DNA of 64,000 bases from Dokdonella sp. (GTDB lineage: Bacteria; Pseudomonadota; Gammaproteobacteria; Xanthomonadales; Rhodanobacteraceae): the NCBI GenBank assembly GCA_023228465.1, contig JALOBC010000002.1:91859-155858 (forward strand), read 5' to 3'. Below, one piece after another: positions 1 to 8,629 of the stretch. Position numbers and translations under genes: made by a program. Positions within the stretch are counted from its first letter, which is position 1. Each line of letters starts with the position of its first letter. The notes beneath the pieces were generated by a model. That model searched no databases. It had not been told where the DNA came from and saw nothing but the letters and a program-made list of their open reading frames with translations.

Positions 1-1
1 C

Positions 2-61
2 TGGATTGGCGCCGAGCGGCAGCCCGGGCTGCAGGCCCAATTTCTCAGGATGCGCGCATGA
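2..61 (+). CDS. 3' end of an unidentified gene (partial)
   Basis: Reading from base 2 gives 19 codons and a TGA at 59-61 (ends ...AQFLRMRA). The stop overlaps the ATG of the next gene in an ATGA arrangement, as expected for translationally coupled neighbours, which is the main reason to believe it. Too little is present to name a family. The gene starts outside the window. Confidence 0.45.
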   Translation, partial: WIGAERQPGLQAQFLRMRA

Positions 62-495
62 TCTGGTTCCTGCTTGCCCTGGCCGCCGCCCTGTTCGGCC
101 TCTACAACGTCTTCATCAAGCTCGCTGCCGATCACGTCGAAGCCGTTCTCGGCGCGGTGATCCTGCAGTTCGTGGCGGCGCTGTTCGGTCTCGGCCTGTT
201 GACGTGGATGCGCTTTGCCGAAGGGGGCACCATGCAGGCGAGCCCGCGCGGGATCGTGCTGGCGGTACTGGCCGGCGTGGCAATCGGCATGGTCGAAGTC
301 CTGACCTTCGTCGTGTATGGGCGCGGGATCAGCGTCGCGGTCGGCAATCCGCTCATCGTCGGCGGTTCGCTGCTGGTCACGACGGGCATCGGCGTGGCCC
401 TGCTGCGCGAAGCGCTCACGCCACTGCAGATCCTCGCCATCGTCCTGGTGGCGGCCGGGCTCGGCCTGCTCGCCTGGGAGGCGGCGCGCGCCTGA
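58..495 (+). CDS. EamA/DMT-family half-size membrane transporter
   Basis: A 145-residue, almost wholly hydrophobic protein with five probable membrane spans (about residues 1-22, 30-52, 70-92, 98-118, 122-142). It resembles one EamA repeat of the drug/metabolite transporter superfamily. Typical EamA permeases carry two such repeats in about 300 residues, so this is a half-size form that probably works as a dimer in the inner membrane. The substrate cannot be read from the sequence. The ATG overlaps the stop of the upstream partial gene, so the two are probably in one operon and coupled in translation. Confidence 0.7.
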   Translation: MIWFLLALAAALFGLYNVFIKLAADHVEAVLGAVILQFVAALFGLGLLTWMRFAEGGTMQASPRGIVLAVLAGVAIGMVEVLTFVVYGRGISVAVGNPLIVGGSLLVTTGIGVALLREALTPLQILAIVLVAAGLGLLAWEAARA

Positions 496-660
496 ACTCG
501 CGCCAGGCTCGGGAATACGGCCCTTGCGCAGGGCGCCCCGGAGCCGTTCGTCTGGCTCCGCGGCCGCGAATGCGCCGATCATTCCTTCGAGGACCCTCCT
601 TCGAGGGCCATGCTGGCGAACAGGTTCCTGCTCTGGTTGCCGCGCAGGCAGGAAGGCATC

Positions 661-813
661 ATGGACTGCCGCAAGCGTGGCCACGGTTCCACGGTGACCG
701 GCACGCCGGCGTCACCCCTGCGCGTCCCATGGATGGAGATCATGGACGACTCGCTGGAGTCGTTCCGCAAGGAGCACATGCGCGTCCCGCAGAAGCTGCG
801 GCAGATGGCCTGA
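661..813 (+). CDS. possible small hypothetical protein (50 aa)
   Basis: A short frame starting at an ATG preceded by AGGA at a suitable distance. The C-terminal part (MDDSLESFRKEHMRVP...) is charged and looks protein-like. It sits in the otherwise empty 496-882 interval. No family is recognised, and a chance frame in GC-rich DNA is quite possible. I see nothing else in 496-660 or 814-882. Confidence 0.25.
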   Translation: MDCRKRGHGSTVTGTPASPLRVPWMEIMDDSLESFRKEHMRVPQKLRQMA

Positions 814-882
814 ACACGGCCGGGCCAGGGGCCCGGCAGGTTCGTGGGAAGCAGTGCGGACCGGTGGCCCGCAGCGCTTTCC

Positions 883-1347
883 TCATGCGTCGTCGGCGCC
901 CATGATGCGCTGCGAATAGCGGGCATCGCGCCCGAGCAGGGTCAGCAGCGACACCACCATCGCCAGGCCGCGGCGGGCATCCTCGTTGCGGTTGAACTGC
1001 CGCAGCGTCTGCCACAGGGTGGGCGGCTCGCCCTGGCCGGCCTCGGCCGTGGCATGGCGGAACGCGTTGTTGAGGTTGAAGGCGGCGGCTGCCAGGTTCT
1101 CGTAGTCACGCGCCAGCTTCTGCACCATGGCGTTGTCGGCCATGTCGACGACGTCGGACAGCGCCGATGCCAGGTCGACCAGGTTGTTGAAACGCTGCCC
1201 CTGGATCAGCGGCGCGAGCTTGTCGAGCAGTGCGTCGAGGCTTTCCAGGGTGGCCGGATGGTTGAGCTGCGGATTCTCGCAGACCACCCTGGCCGCGTTG
1301 CTGGTGGTCGATTCGTTGCTCACTTGGTTCTTCACTTCGTTGGTCAT
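883..1347 (-). CDS. DUF1641 family protein
   Basis: A 154-residue soluble, helix-rich protein whose central part (about residues 30-110, with LLDKLAPLIQGQRFNNLVDL) matches the DUF1641 pattern. DUF1641 proteins commonly lie beside sulfide:quinone oxidoreductase-like flavoproteins or formate dehydrogenase genes. Their function is not established; a role as accessory or membrane-targeting partner of the flavoprotein is a guess. The gene starts 8 nt after the SQR-like gene ends and has a GGAGG ribosome site, so it is the last gene of a three-gene operon on this strand. Confidence 0.8.
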   Translation of the reverse strand: MTNEVKNQVSNESTTSNAARVVCENPQLNHPATLESLDALLDKLAPLIQGQRFNNLVDLASALSDVVDMADNAMVQKLARDYENLAAAAFNLNNAFRHATAEAGQGEPPTLWQTLRQFNRNEDARRGLAMVVSLLTLLGRDARYSQRIMGADDA

Positions 1348-1355
1348 GTGTCCTC

Positions 1356-2549
1356 CTAGACCATTCCGCGGGCGACGCCCCAGTACACGCCGCGGTTGAA
1401 TGCGTTGCGCATCAACCCGCCGATCTTGGTGGCCGGCGTCGGCATCACGTCCGAGTCGTAGTCGTACCAGAGCGGCATGCCCGCCTCGAGTCCCATCTGC
1501 GCGATCGCCTGCACCTTGCCGTCGTAGGCGGCGACCAGCGCGCCGATGCGCATCAGGCCGGCGATGTTGTCGCAGATCACCGGCGACTGGTTGTGGCAGC
1601 TGCCGCCGGCCTTGCTGATCGGCAGGTCCACCGTGTCACCCATCACGAACACGTTGCTGAAGCCCTCCAGCTGCAGCGATTCGCGGTCGGTGGGCAGCCA
1701 GCCTTCATTGTTGGGTGCCTGGGAGATGCCGGAGTTGAGCACTGCGTCCACGGCACGGATCGGCGGCGTCTGCATCAGCACGTCGAACTCGACTTCCTCG
1801 CCTTCCTCGGAGTAGGCGACCTTCTTTTCCGGATCCACCCGCTTGAGCGTGAATCCGCGCTGGTGCTTGATGTCCTTGGAGTCGAAGACCGCGGGCAGCG
1901 CCTCGCCCACCGGACGCTGCAGGAACAGGCAGTTCCGGAGCAGCTGCGACACGGTCGGGTAGGTGTAGACGATCTCGATCTGCTCGCGCACCCCGCGCTG
2001 GCGCAGGTAGTCGTCCAGCATGAGGGTGGTTTCCATCGGCGCGATGCCGCACTGGTGGGGTACGTTGGGCGTGGTCGGGAAGGTCACGCCGATGAAGATG
2101 CGGCCCTTCTCGATGGTGCTGAGCTTGCGGAACAGCGCCAGCGCCGGGTCGTGCTGGTAGAAATGGTCGCCGCCTTCCTTGAGCCCCGGGATCCGTTCGG
2201 GCGCGGGAATGCAGCCGGTGGACACCACGAGGTAGTCGAAGCGGTGGTCCTTGCCCGAAGCCAGTCGCAGGCGACTGTCCTTGAAGTCGAAGCCGTCGAC
2301 CTGGTCGAGCAGCAGGTTGACCTCCGGTGCGAGCAGGGTGTGCAGCGGACGGCGCAGCTCGTTCTTGTACATCTTGCCGAACGCGACATACATGAAGGCC
2401 GGCTTGTAGTAGTGCCAGGGGTCGTTGGAAATGAGGCTGACCCGCGCCTTGCCGGCGCGGATCTCCGGGTACAGCTTGGTGACGAGGTTGTTGGCGGTCA
2501 TCGTGCCGCCGATGCCGCCACCAACGACGATGACGTCCTGAATGGCCAT
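1356..2549 (-). CDS. sulfide:quinone oxidoreductase-like FAD flavoprotein
   Basis: A 397-residue two-dinucleotide-fold flavoprotein. The N-terminus has the FAD motif VVGGGIGGT (residues 8-16), and the second FAD contact GDTVDLP is near 304. Two cysteines in SQR-type contexts, C167 (HQCGIAP) and C318 (GGSCHNQSP), fit the redox pair that passes sulfide electrons to FAD, with a further cysteine at C113 (STGCIP). Known SQRs oxidise sulfide to sulfane sulfur and reduce membrane ubiquinone. It lies between a NifU-like gene (7 nt upstream) and DUF1641 (8 nt downstream). AGGAGT precedes the ATG. The family also contains flavocytochrome-c and NDH-2-like members, so the exact substrate is inferred. Confidence 0.8.
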   Translation of the reverse strand: MAIQDVIVVGGGIGGTMTANNLVTKLYPEIRAGKARVSLISNDPWHYYKPAFMYVAFGKMYKNELRRPLHTLLAPEVNLLLDQVDGFDFKDSRLRLASGKDHRFDYLVVSTGCIPAPERIPGLKEGGDHFYQHDPALALFRKLSTIEKGRIFIGVTFPTTPNVPHQCGIAPMETTLMLDDYLRQRGVREQIEIVYTYPTVSQLLRNCLFLQRPVGEALPAVFDSKDIKHQRGFTLKRVDPEKKVAYSEEGEEVEFDVLMQTPPIRAVDAVLNSGISQAPNNEGWLPTDRESLQLEGFSNVFVMGDTVDLPISKAGGSCHNQSPVICDNIAGLMRIGALVAAYDGKVQAIAQMGLEAGMPLWYDYDSDVMPTPATKIGGLMRNAFNRGVYWGVARGMV

Positions 2550-2556
2550 GATCGAT

Positions 2557-3057
2557 CTACTCCTGATCGGTAGGTGGGCCGGTTGCTCCGGCGGATCCGG
2601 GTTCGCGCTGGCGCGCCCGGTCGAAAAGTGATTCCAGCGCCTCGAAGGGCAACAGCGCGGAACCGTGGCGGGAGGAAATGGCGCTCGCAGCGGCGAAGAC
2701 GTCCAGTTCCGGCCAGCTGCTGCGCGTGCGCTCTCCGGCCAGGATCTCCCTGAGCTCGGCGCCGATCTCGCGAATCTCCCTCTCGCCGAGCCCCGGCGCG
2801 CGGCGCGCGAGGATCGCGGTGGTTGCCTGCCCGAGCGAACAGGCGCGGACCCGGTAGCCGAGTTCCTCGATGCGCCCGTCGCGGATGAGCGCGTCGAGCG
2901 TCAGCCGACTGCCGCACGGCGAGCTCTGCAGGCTCACCGAATCGGCGGGAGGCACCGGCAGGCGGTGGTCACGACGTACCGATCTGCCGTATTCCTGGAG
3001 CACGCGGTGGAGCTCGGAAATATCCAGAGTGGCTGTAGAATCAATGATTTCGCTCAA
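2557..3057 (-). CDS. NifU/IscU-like N-terminal domain protein with a missing ligand
   Basis: From a TTG start the protein has 166 residues (LSEIIDST...). Residues 43-145 follow the NifU/IscU fold: SPCGSRL (C48), RACSLGQAT (C73) and SSRHGSALLPFEAL (131-132) align with the three scaffold cysteine sites. At the third site, where IscU has His-Cys, this protein has His131-Gly132, so one cluster-ligand cysteine is missing. It may therefore not be a normal Fe-S scaffold. It is the first gene of the SQR-like/DUF1641 operon. No ATG is available, and no good ribosome site precedes the TTG. A TATAGT box ends 9 nt before it, so a nearly leaderless message is possible but unproven. Confidence 0.7.
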   Translation of the reverse strand: MSEIIDSTATLDISELHRVLQEYGRSVRRDHRLPVPPADSVSLQSSPCGSRLTLDALIRDGRIEELGYRVRACSLGQATTAILARRAPGLGEREIREIGAELREILAGERTRSSWPELDVFAAASAISSRHGSALLPFEALESLFDRARQREPGSAGATGPPTDQE

Positions 3058-3200
3058 AGTCTGACCACTATACGCTACCCGCTCCCCGGCGACCGGGCCG
3101 GCCGCGCCCCCTGGCGGCAACCATTCATCCAGTGCTCGCCGCGCTGCCGTTGCGGGGCCGCCTGTATCATTTCCCGCCGGCGGATCGGGGAGGAGACCGC

Positions 3201-3602
3201 ATGCGGCTGCTGAAGCTTCTTTTCGTGCTGTCGGCCATTGCGGCCACCGCCTTGCTCCTGCGCGCGCCCGAGCCGGGAGCGGATCGGGCGCGCCCCGCAG
3301 ATACGGCGGCGCCACAGGCACAGGACCTTCCCGCGTTCCTGCCGCGCGAGGCCCGCGACACGCTCGCACTGATCGCGCGCGGCGGGCCCTTCCCGTACCG
3401 GCAGGACGGCACGGTGTTCCAGAATCGCGAGCGCCTGCTGCCGCCCGCGCCGCGCGGCACCTATCGCGAATACACGGTGCCAACGCCCGGCGCGCGCACC
3501 CGGGGGGCGCGGCGCATCATCACCGCCGGCGCGCCGCCGTCGGCGTATTGGTACACCGACGACCATTACCGGAGCTTCCGGCGTTTCGAGGTGCAGCCAT
3601 GA
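3201..3602 (+). CDS. secreted guanyl-specific ribonuclease (RNase Sa/barnase type)
   Basis: A 133-residue protein with an N-terminal hydrophobic export segment (about 1-20), a low-complexity linker and a C-terminal microbial RNase domain (about 60-131). The family signatures are present: FxNRE, TYREYTV, TPGARTRGARRI and DDHYRSF. By comparison with RNase Sa the general base is Glu90, the phosphate-binding arginine lies in 101-105 and the general acid is His122, so it should be active and cleave RNA after guanosine. GGGAGGAG precedes the ATG. It overlaps the barstar gene by an ATGA, coupling toxin and inhibitor. Roles in nutrient scavenging or in competition are both possible. Confidence 0.85.
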   Translation: MRLLKLLFVLSAIAATALLLRAPEPGADRARPADTAAPQAQDLPAFLPREARDTLALIARGGPFPYRQDGTVFQNRERLLPPAPRGTYREYTVPTPGARTRGARRIITAGAPPSAYWYTDDHYRSFRRFEVQP

Positions 3603-4006
3603 ACCGCGACCTGCCCTCGAGCCTGCTCGTGGACACCCTTTCCGGCGTCCATTTCGTCGCTGCCGCGGTGGTGGAACGGGTCCTCGCACCGGCTGCGGCG
3701 CTGCAGCTCCATGTCGCCCGCATCGACCTGGCGCAGTGCCAGGGCAAGCAGGACCTGCTGGGCCGCATCGCCAGCGCGCTCGACGTTCCCGAACCGTTCG
3801 GCCGCAACTGGGATGCCCTCGCCGATGCACTGGGCGACCTGTCCTGGCTCCCGGGCGAGGGTGTAGTACTGGTGTTCGATCACGCCGCGGACCTGGACGC
3901 CGATGCCGAAACCTTCCCGACCCTGCTCGAGATCCTGACCGGCATCGCCTCCTGCGCTGCCAACCGGCGCTGGCCCTGGCACGCGCTGATCGTCCTGGGC
4001 GAATGA
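3599..4006 (+). CDS. barstar family ribonuclease inhibitor
   Basis: A 135-residue cytoplasmic protein without signal sequence. The segment PFGRNWDALADALGD matches the barstar helix that plugs the RNase active site (barstar YYGENLDALWDAL): the key aspartates corresponding to D35 and D39 are kept, while the tryptophan before D39 is alanine. It should bind and block any of the linked RNase that stays in or re-enters the cytoplasm. Its ATG overlaps the RNase stop, so both are made from one message. The pairing of the two families by itself makes the assignment firm. Confidence 0.85.
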   Translation: MNRDLPSSLLVDTLSGVHFVAAAVVERVLAPAAALQLHVARIDLAQCQGKQDLLGRIASALDVPEPFGRNWDALADALGDLSWLPGEGVVLVFDHAADLDADAETFPTLLEILTGIASCAANRRWPWHALIVLGE

Positions 4007-4155
4007 CCCGGCAAGGTTCCGGCGCGGGCCGACGACCGGCACCGCCTGCGTCCGACGGGCGGGCAGGCCGGGCCGATGCATGCCTTTTGTCAGGGGTCGC
4101 GGCGCGCGCAATTTGCTAGGCTCACCGGTTCCTCCCGGACCATAGGGTAATTCCG

Positions 4156-6378
4156 ATGAAGCATCCCCTCGCGCTGGCCCTGGCCACGGCGCTCACCACC
4201 CTGGCCCTCGGCGCCTGCAGTGCACCATCAACGGACGATGCCGGTGCGACGCAGGCCGCAGCGAGTGCGGCTGCCGACAGCCCAGCAACTGCGCCGACCG
4301 CGCCCGCCGAGGACGCCGCCAACCCGCTGTTCACGATCAGTCCACTGCCGTTCCAGTATCCGCAGTTCGACAAGATCGAGGACGAGCATTTCGGCCCGGC
4401 TTTCGATCGCGGCATGGCCGAGCAGCTGAAGGAAATCGATGCGATCGCCAACAGCACCCAGGCACCGACCTTCGACAACACCATCGTCGCGATGGAGAAG
4501 AGTGGCCAGATCCTGGGGCGTGCCACGACCGTGTTCTTCAGCCTCGTCGGTGCCGACACGAATGACGCGCGCAAGGCGATCCAGGTGGACTACTCGCCGA
4601 AGTTTGCCACCCATCGCGATGCCATCTACCTGAACCCCAAGCTGTTCGAGCGGATCCAGGCACTCTATGACCAGCGCGCGGACCTGGGCCTGGATGCCGA
4701 ACAGCAGCGCCTGGTCGAACGCTATTACGATGATTTCGTGCGTGCCGGCGCCAAGCTCTCGCCGGAGCAGCAGGCGCGCATGAAGGAGATCAATGGCGAG
4801 CTGGCCAAGCTCGCCACCAGCTTCAGCCAGAACGTGCTGGCCGAGGTCAATGATTCGGCCGTGGTGGTCGACACCAGGGAAGAGCTGGACGGCCTGCCGG
4901 AGAACGCCATTGCCGCCGCCGCGGAAGCGGCCAAGGCGCGTGGCCTGGAGGGCAAGTACGTCATCGCCCTGCAGAACACCACCGGCCAGCCGGCCGAGGC
5001 TTTCCTGAGCAATCGGGCGCTGCGCCAGCAGTTGCACGAGGCATCCGTCGCACGCGGCAGTCGCGGCAACCAGTACGACAACACCGGCATCGTCGCGCAG
5101 ATCATGAAGCTGCGCGTGGAGCGCGCGAAGATGCTGGGCTATCCGAACTATGCCGCCTACAGCCTGGCCAACCAGACCGCCAAGACCACCGAGGCGGTCA
5201 ACAAGATGCTCGGTGAGCTGGCGCCGGCGGCGCTTGCCAATGCCAAGCGCGAGGCGGCGGATCTGCAGGCCGTGATCGACCGCGAGCAGAAGGCCAGGGG
5301 TGAGGCGTCCTTCAAGCTCGAGCCCTGGGACTGGGCCTACTACGCGGAGAAGGTGCGCAAGGACAAGTACGCCTTCGACGAGTCCGAGATCAAGCCCTAT
5401 CTGGAGGCAAAGAACGTGCTGGAGAACGGCGTGTTCTACGCCGCCGACAAGCTCTATGGCCTGAGCTTCAAGCAGCGCACCGACCTGCCGGTCTACCAGC
5501 CCGACGTGCTGGTCTACGACGTGTTCGACAAGGACGGCACGCAACTCGCCATCTTCATCGAGGACATGTACGCGCGGCCGTCCAAGCGCGGCGGTGCGTG
5601 GATGAACGCCTACGTGCAGCAGAACAAGCTGCTCGGCACCAAGCCGGTGGTCGCCAACCACCTCAACATCCCCAAGCCGCCGCAAGGCCAGCCGACGCTG
5701 ATGACCTGGGATGAAACCACCACCATGTTCCATGAGTTCGGCCATGCGCTGCATGGCATGTTCTCGAACGTGAACTATCCGTATTTCGCCGGCACCAGCG
5801 TGCCGCGCGATTTCGTCGAGTTCCCCTCGCAGGTCAACGAGATGTGGGCCGACTGGCCGGAAGTGCTGGCCAACTACGCGAAGCACTACCAGACCGGCGA
5901 GCCGATGCCCAAGGAGCTGCTCGACAAGGTGATGGCGGCGGCGCAGTTCAACGAGGGCTTCCGCACCACCGAATACCTTGGCGCGGCCATGCTCGACCAG
6001 AACTGGCACCAGATCGGCAGCGTGGATGCGGTCCCGGCGGCCGATGGCGTGATGGCGTTCGAGGCCGAGGCCCTGAAGAAGGATGGCATCGCCTATCCGC
6101 CGGTGCCGCCGCGCTACCGCACGCCCTATTTCAGCCACATCATGAGCGGCTATGCGGCCGGCTACTACTCCTACATCTGGTCGGAGGTGCTGGACGCCAA
6201 CACCGTGGACTGGATCAAGGAGCACGGTGGACTGACGCGCGCCAATGGCGACCGCTTCCGCGAGACGCTGCTGTCCCGCGGTGGCAGCAAGGATGCCTCC
6301 GAACTGTTCCGTGATTTCACCGGACATGATCCGGAAATCGGGCCGCTGCTGAAGCGCCGCGGCCTGGACGTGAAGTAG
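4156..6378 (+). CDS. dcp: M3 family peptidyl-dipeptidase, lipoprotein form (Dcp-like)
   Basis: A 740-residue zinc metallopeptidase. The N-terminus is a lipoprotein signal (LALGAC, lipid cysteine about residue 21) followed by an Ala/Thr/Pro-rich linker. The zinc site is H526-E-F-G-H530 with Glu555 (DFVEFPSQ) 29 residues after the first histidine, the spacing of the M3 family. Family members remove C-terminal dipeptides from oligopeptides. Anchored in the periplasm, it would act with the S46 and M20 peptidases nearby in protein feeding. The gene appears to stand alone. A UUCG-capped hairpin follows its stop. Confidence 0.9.
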   Translation: MKHPLALALATALTTLALGACSAPSTDDAGATQAAASAAADSPATAPTAPAEDAANPLFTISPLPFQYPQFDKIEDEHFGPAFDRGMAEQLKEIDAIANSTQAPTFDNTIVAMEKSGQILGRATTVFFSLVGADTNDARKAIQVDYSPKFATHRDAIYLNPKLFERIQALYDQRADLGLDAEQQRLVERYYDDFVRAGAKLSPEQQARMKEINGELAKLATSFSQNVLAEVNDSAVVVDTREELDGLPENAIAAAAEAAKARGLEGKYVIALQNTTGQPAEAFLSNRALRQQLHEASVARGSRGNQYDNTGIVAQIMKLRVERAKMLGYPNYAAYSLANQTAKTTEAVNKMLGELAPAALANAKREAADLQAVIDREQKARGEASFKLEPWDWAYYAEKVRKDKYAFDESEIKPYLEAKNVLENGVFYAADKLYGLSFKQRTDLPVYQPDVLVYDVFDKDGTQLAIFIEDMYARPSKRGGAWMNAYVQQNKLLGTKPVVANHLNIPKPPQGQPTLMTWDETTTMFHEFGHALHGMFSNVNYPYFAGTSVPRDFVEFPSQVNEMWADWPEVLANYAKHYQTGEPMPKELLDKVMAAAQFNEGFRTTEYLGAAMLDQNWHQIGSVDAVPAADGVMAFEAEALKKDGIAYPPVPPRYRTPYFSHIMSGYAAGYYSYIWSEVLDANTVDWIKEHGGLTRANGDRFRETLLSRGGSKDASELFRDFTGHDPEIGPLLKRRGLDVK

Positions 6379-6397
6379 GGCTGACCCCCGGCGTCAC

Positions 6398-6459
6398 GGC
6401 GCGGCTTCGGCCGCGCCAGCCTGGCCGCAACCCGGTCCTGGAGCAGGGCGGTTGCGGCC
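6398..6459. terminator. two hairpins between dcp and glnS
   Basis: Bases 6398-6417 form a perfect 8-bp stem with a TTCG tetraloop (GGCGCGGC/GCCGCGCC). A second perfect 9-bp inverted repeat lies at 6423-6431 and 6451-6459. The convergent genes dcp and glnS meet here. There is no T-run, so intrinsic termination is uncertain. The rest of 6379-6672 shows no gene. Confidence 0.4.
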
Positions 6460-6672
6460 ACTCGGGCATGGATACACCTGCAGACCGGGCCCGGCGTTTC
6501 GCCGCCCCGGATACCGCAACCCGGTGGCAGCCTGCGCCGCCCGAAGCCCGGCGGCGTGCCGATGGATGGCCGAAAGTCCCGGTCCGCACGGCGTGCCTGG
6601 CGGGTCGCCGGACTCCCGCTTGCGGCCCCGCTTGCGTGCGGCCGACCGGCACGCGGGGCGCGAGGCCCGATC

Positions 6673-8427
6673 CTACGCGCGCGGCGGATTGGCGCCCGTC
6701 GCCCTGGCCCAGGAATCGCGCAAGCTCACCACGCGGTTGAACACCGGGTGTTCCGCGCTGTGGTCGTGGCGGTCCGCGACGAAGTAGCCAAGACGTTCGA
6801 ACTGCAGTTGCTGCTCCGGGCACGTGGTTGACACGGCCGGCTCCAGCCAGGCGCGCACGGTGCGTCGCGAGTCCGGATTGAGATGGTCGGCGTAGCTCTT
6901 GCCGTCGCTGGTGTCGTCCGGGTCCGGGACGCTGAACAGGCGGTCGTACAGGCGCACTTCCGCCGCCAGCGCGTGGCGCGCGCTGACCCAGTGGATGGTG
7001 CCCTTCACCTTGCGGTCCGCGCCGGGCATGCCGGAACGGGTGTCCGGATCCAGCGTGCCGTGCAGCGCGTGCACGGCGCCGTCGGCATCCTTGAGGACTT
7101 CCACGCAGCGCACGATGCCGATGCCGCGCAGGCGCACCTCGCCGCCGGGCACCAGGCGGTGGAAGCCGCGCGGCGGCACCTCGGCAAAATCATCGCGTTC
7201 GATCCACAGCTCGCGCGCGAAGGGCACCTCGCGCGTGCCGAGGTCGGGATTCTTCGGGTGGTTGGGGAAGGCCAGGGTTTCCTCGTGCGCGGCGTCCAGG
7301 TTGGTCAGCACCAGTTTCAGCGGATCGAGCACCGCCATGCGCCGCGGCGCCTGGGCGTCCAGTTCCTCGCGCACGCAGCCTTCGAGTACCCCATAGGCGA
7401 TCACCGAGTTCTGCTTGCTCACGCCGGCGCGTTCCCAGAACGTGCGGATGGCGGCCGGTGGATAGCCGCGCCGGCGTACGCCGGCCAGGGTCGGCATGCG
7501 TGGATCGTCCCAGCCGTCCACCAGGCCGTCGGCGACCAGGGCCATGAGCTTGCGCTTGCTCATCACCGTGTAATCGAGATTGCCGCGTGCGAACTCGATC
7601 TGCTGCGGGCGGCTCGGCTGCAGCCACAGGCCGTTGCGGCGCAGCGGCTCGGTCAGGCTCGGGTCGCCCGGCAGGTCGAGCTGGTCGAGGAACCAGTCAT
7701 ACAGCGGGCGGTGATCCTCGAACTCCAGCGTGCAGAAGGAATGCGTGATGCCTTCGACCGCATCGGAGACCGGATGGGCGTAGTCGTACATCGGATAGAT
7801 GCACCAGGCATCGCCGGTGTTCTGGTGGGTCATGCGGCGGATGCGGTAGATGGCCGGGTCGCGCATGTTCATGTTGCCGGCAGCCATGTCGATCTTCGCG
7901 CGCAGGGTGCGCGAGCCATCGGCGAATTCGCCTGCCCGCATGCGCCGGAACAGGTCCAGGTTTTCCTCCGGGCTGCGCCCGCGCCAGGGCGAATTGCGCC
8001 CGGGTTCGGTCAGCGTGCCGCGATAGGCCCGCACTTCATCGGCGCTGAGGTCGCAGACGAAGGCCTTGCCCTCGCGCACCATCTTTTCCGCACCGAGGTA
8101 GAGCACCTCGAAATAGTCCGATGAGTGGCGCAGTGCGTTCCACTCGAAGCCGAGCCAGCGCACGTCCTCCTTGATCGCGCGCACGTACTCGGCATCTTCC
8201 CGGGCCGGATTGGTGTCGTCGAAACGCAACGCGGTCGTGCCGCCGAACTCCTCGGCGATGCCGAAGTCCAGGCAGATCGCCTTGGCGTGGCCGAGGTGGA
8301 GATAGCCATTGGGCTCCGGCGGGAAGCGGGTGGCGACGCGGCCGCCGTGCTTGCCGGCGGCGCGGTCGGCAAGCACGATCTGGCGGATGAAATGGTTGGG
8401 GGCGGGCGCGGCGGGGACGTCGGTCAT
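6673..8427 (-). CDS. glnS: glutamine--tRNA ligase
   Basis: A 584-residue class I aminoacyl-tRNA synthetase. The start at 8427 gives MTDVPAAPAPNHFIRQIV, and the catalytic HIGH-like motif PPEPNGYLHLGHAKAI follows at about residue 40. The KMSKS-like loop is VMSKRKL. The catalytic core and the C-terminal beta-barrel anticodon region are present at the usual length for bacterial GlnRS (about 550-590). It charges tRNA-Gln directly in the cytoplasm. A longer in-frame extension upstream runs to 8640 but lacks conserved sequence and has no good ribosome site. Confidence 0.95.
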   Translation of the reverse strand: MTDVPAAPAPNHFIRQIVLADRAAGKHGGRVATRFPPEPNGYLHLGHAKAICLDFGIAEEFGGTTALRFDDTNPAREDAEYVRAIKEDVRWLGFEWNALRHSSDYFEVLYLGAEKMVREGKAFVCDLSADEVRAYRGTLTEPGRNSPWRGRSPEENLDLFRRMRAGEFADGSRTLRAKIDMAAGNMNMRDPAIYRIRRMTHQNTGDAWCIYPMYDYAHPVSDAVEGITHSFCTLEFEDHRPLYDWFLDQLDLPGDPSLTEPLRRNGLWLQPSRPQQIEFARGNLDYTVMSKRKLMALVADGLVDGWDDPRMPTLAGVRRRGYPPAAIRTFWERAGVSKQNSVIAYGVLEGCVREELDAQAPRRMAVLDPLKLVLTNLDAAHEETLAFPNHPKNPDLGTREVPFARELWIERDDFAEVPPRGFHRLVPGGEVRLRGIGIVRCVEVLKDADGAVHALHGTLDPDTRSGMPGADRKVKGTIHWVSARHALAAEVRLYDRLFSVPDPDDTSDGKSYADHLNPDSRRTVRAWLEPAVSTTCPEQQLQFERLGYFVADRHDHSAEHPVFNRVVSLRDSWARATGANPPRA

Positions 8428-8629
8428 GCGTTCAGGCCGCCGGGGCGGCACCAGGCTGGGCAAAGCGGGCAGTGTAGGGTTTTTCGTGCGTCCGGGCACC
8501 CTGCGGGCGCCCGCGCACACGCGCTGCGCTGCCGACCTGCCTGGCGGCGCCGGCGCGCGCTTGCGCATTGTCCGGCGCCGGCGCATGGTGTAGGACAAGG
8601 GCCCGAGGCCGGACATCCAAGGGATCAAC

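Noticed and set aside
579-926. 115-codon minus-strand frame overlapping the small gap after the EamA gene
   Set aside because: It overlaps the end of the DUF1641 gene, lacks a ribosome site and has no recognisable sequence.
4228-6327. A 699-codon frame antisense to dcp
   Set aside because: Histidine- and arginine-rich shadow with no domain; dcp on the plus strand has its zinc site and lipoprotein signal.
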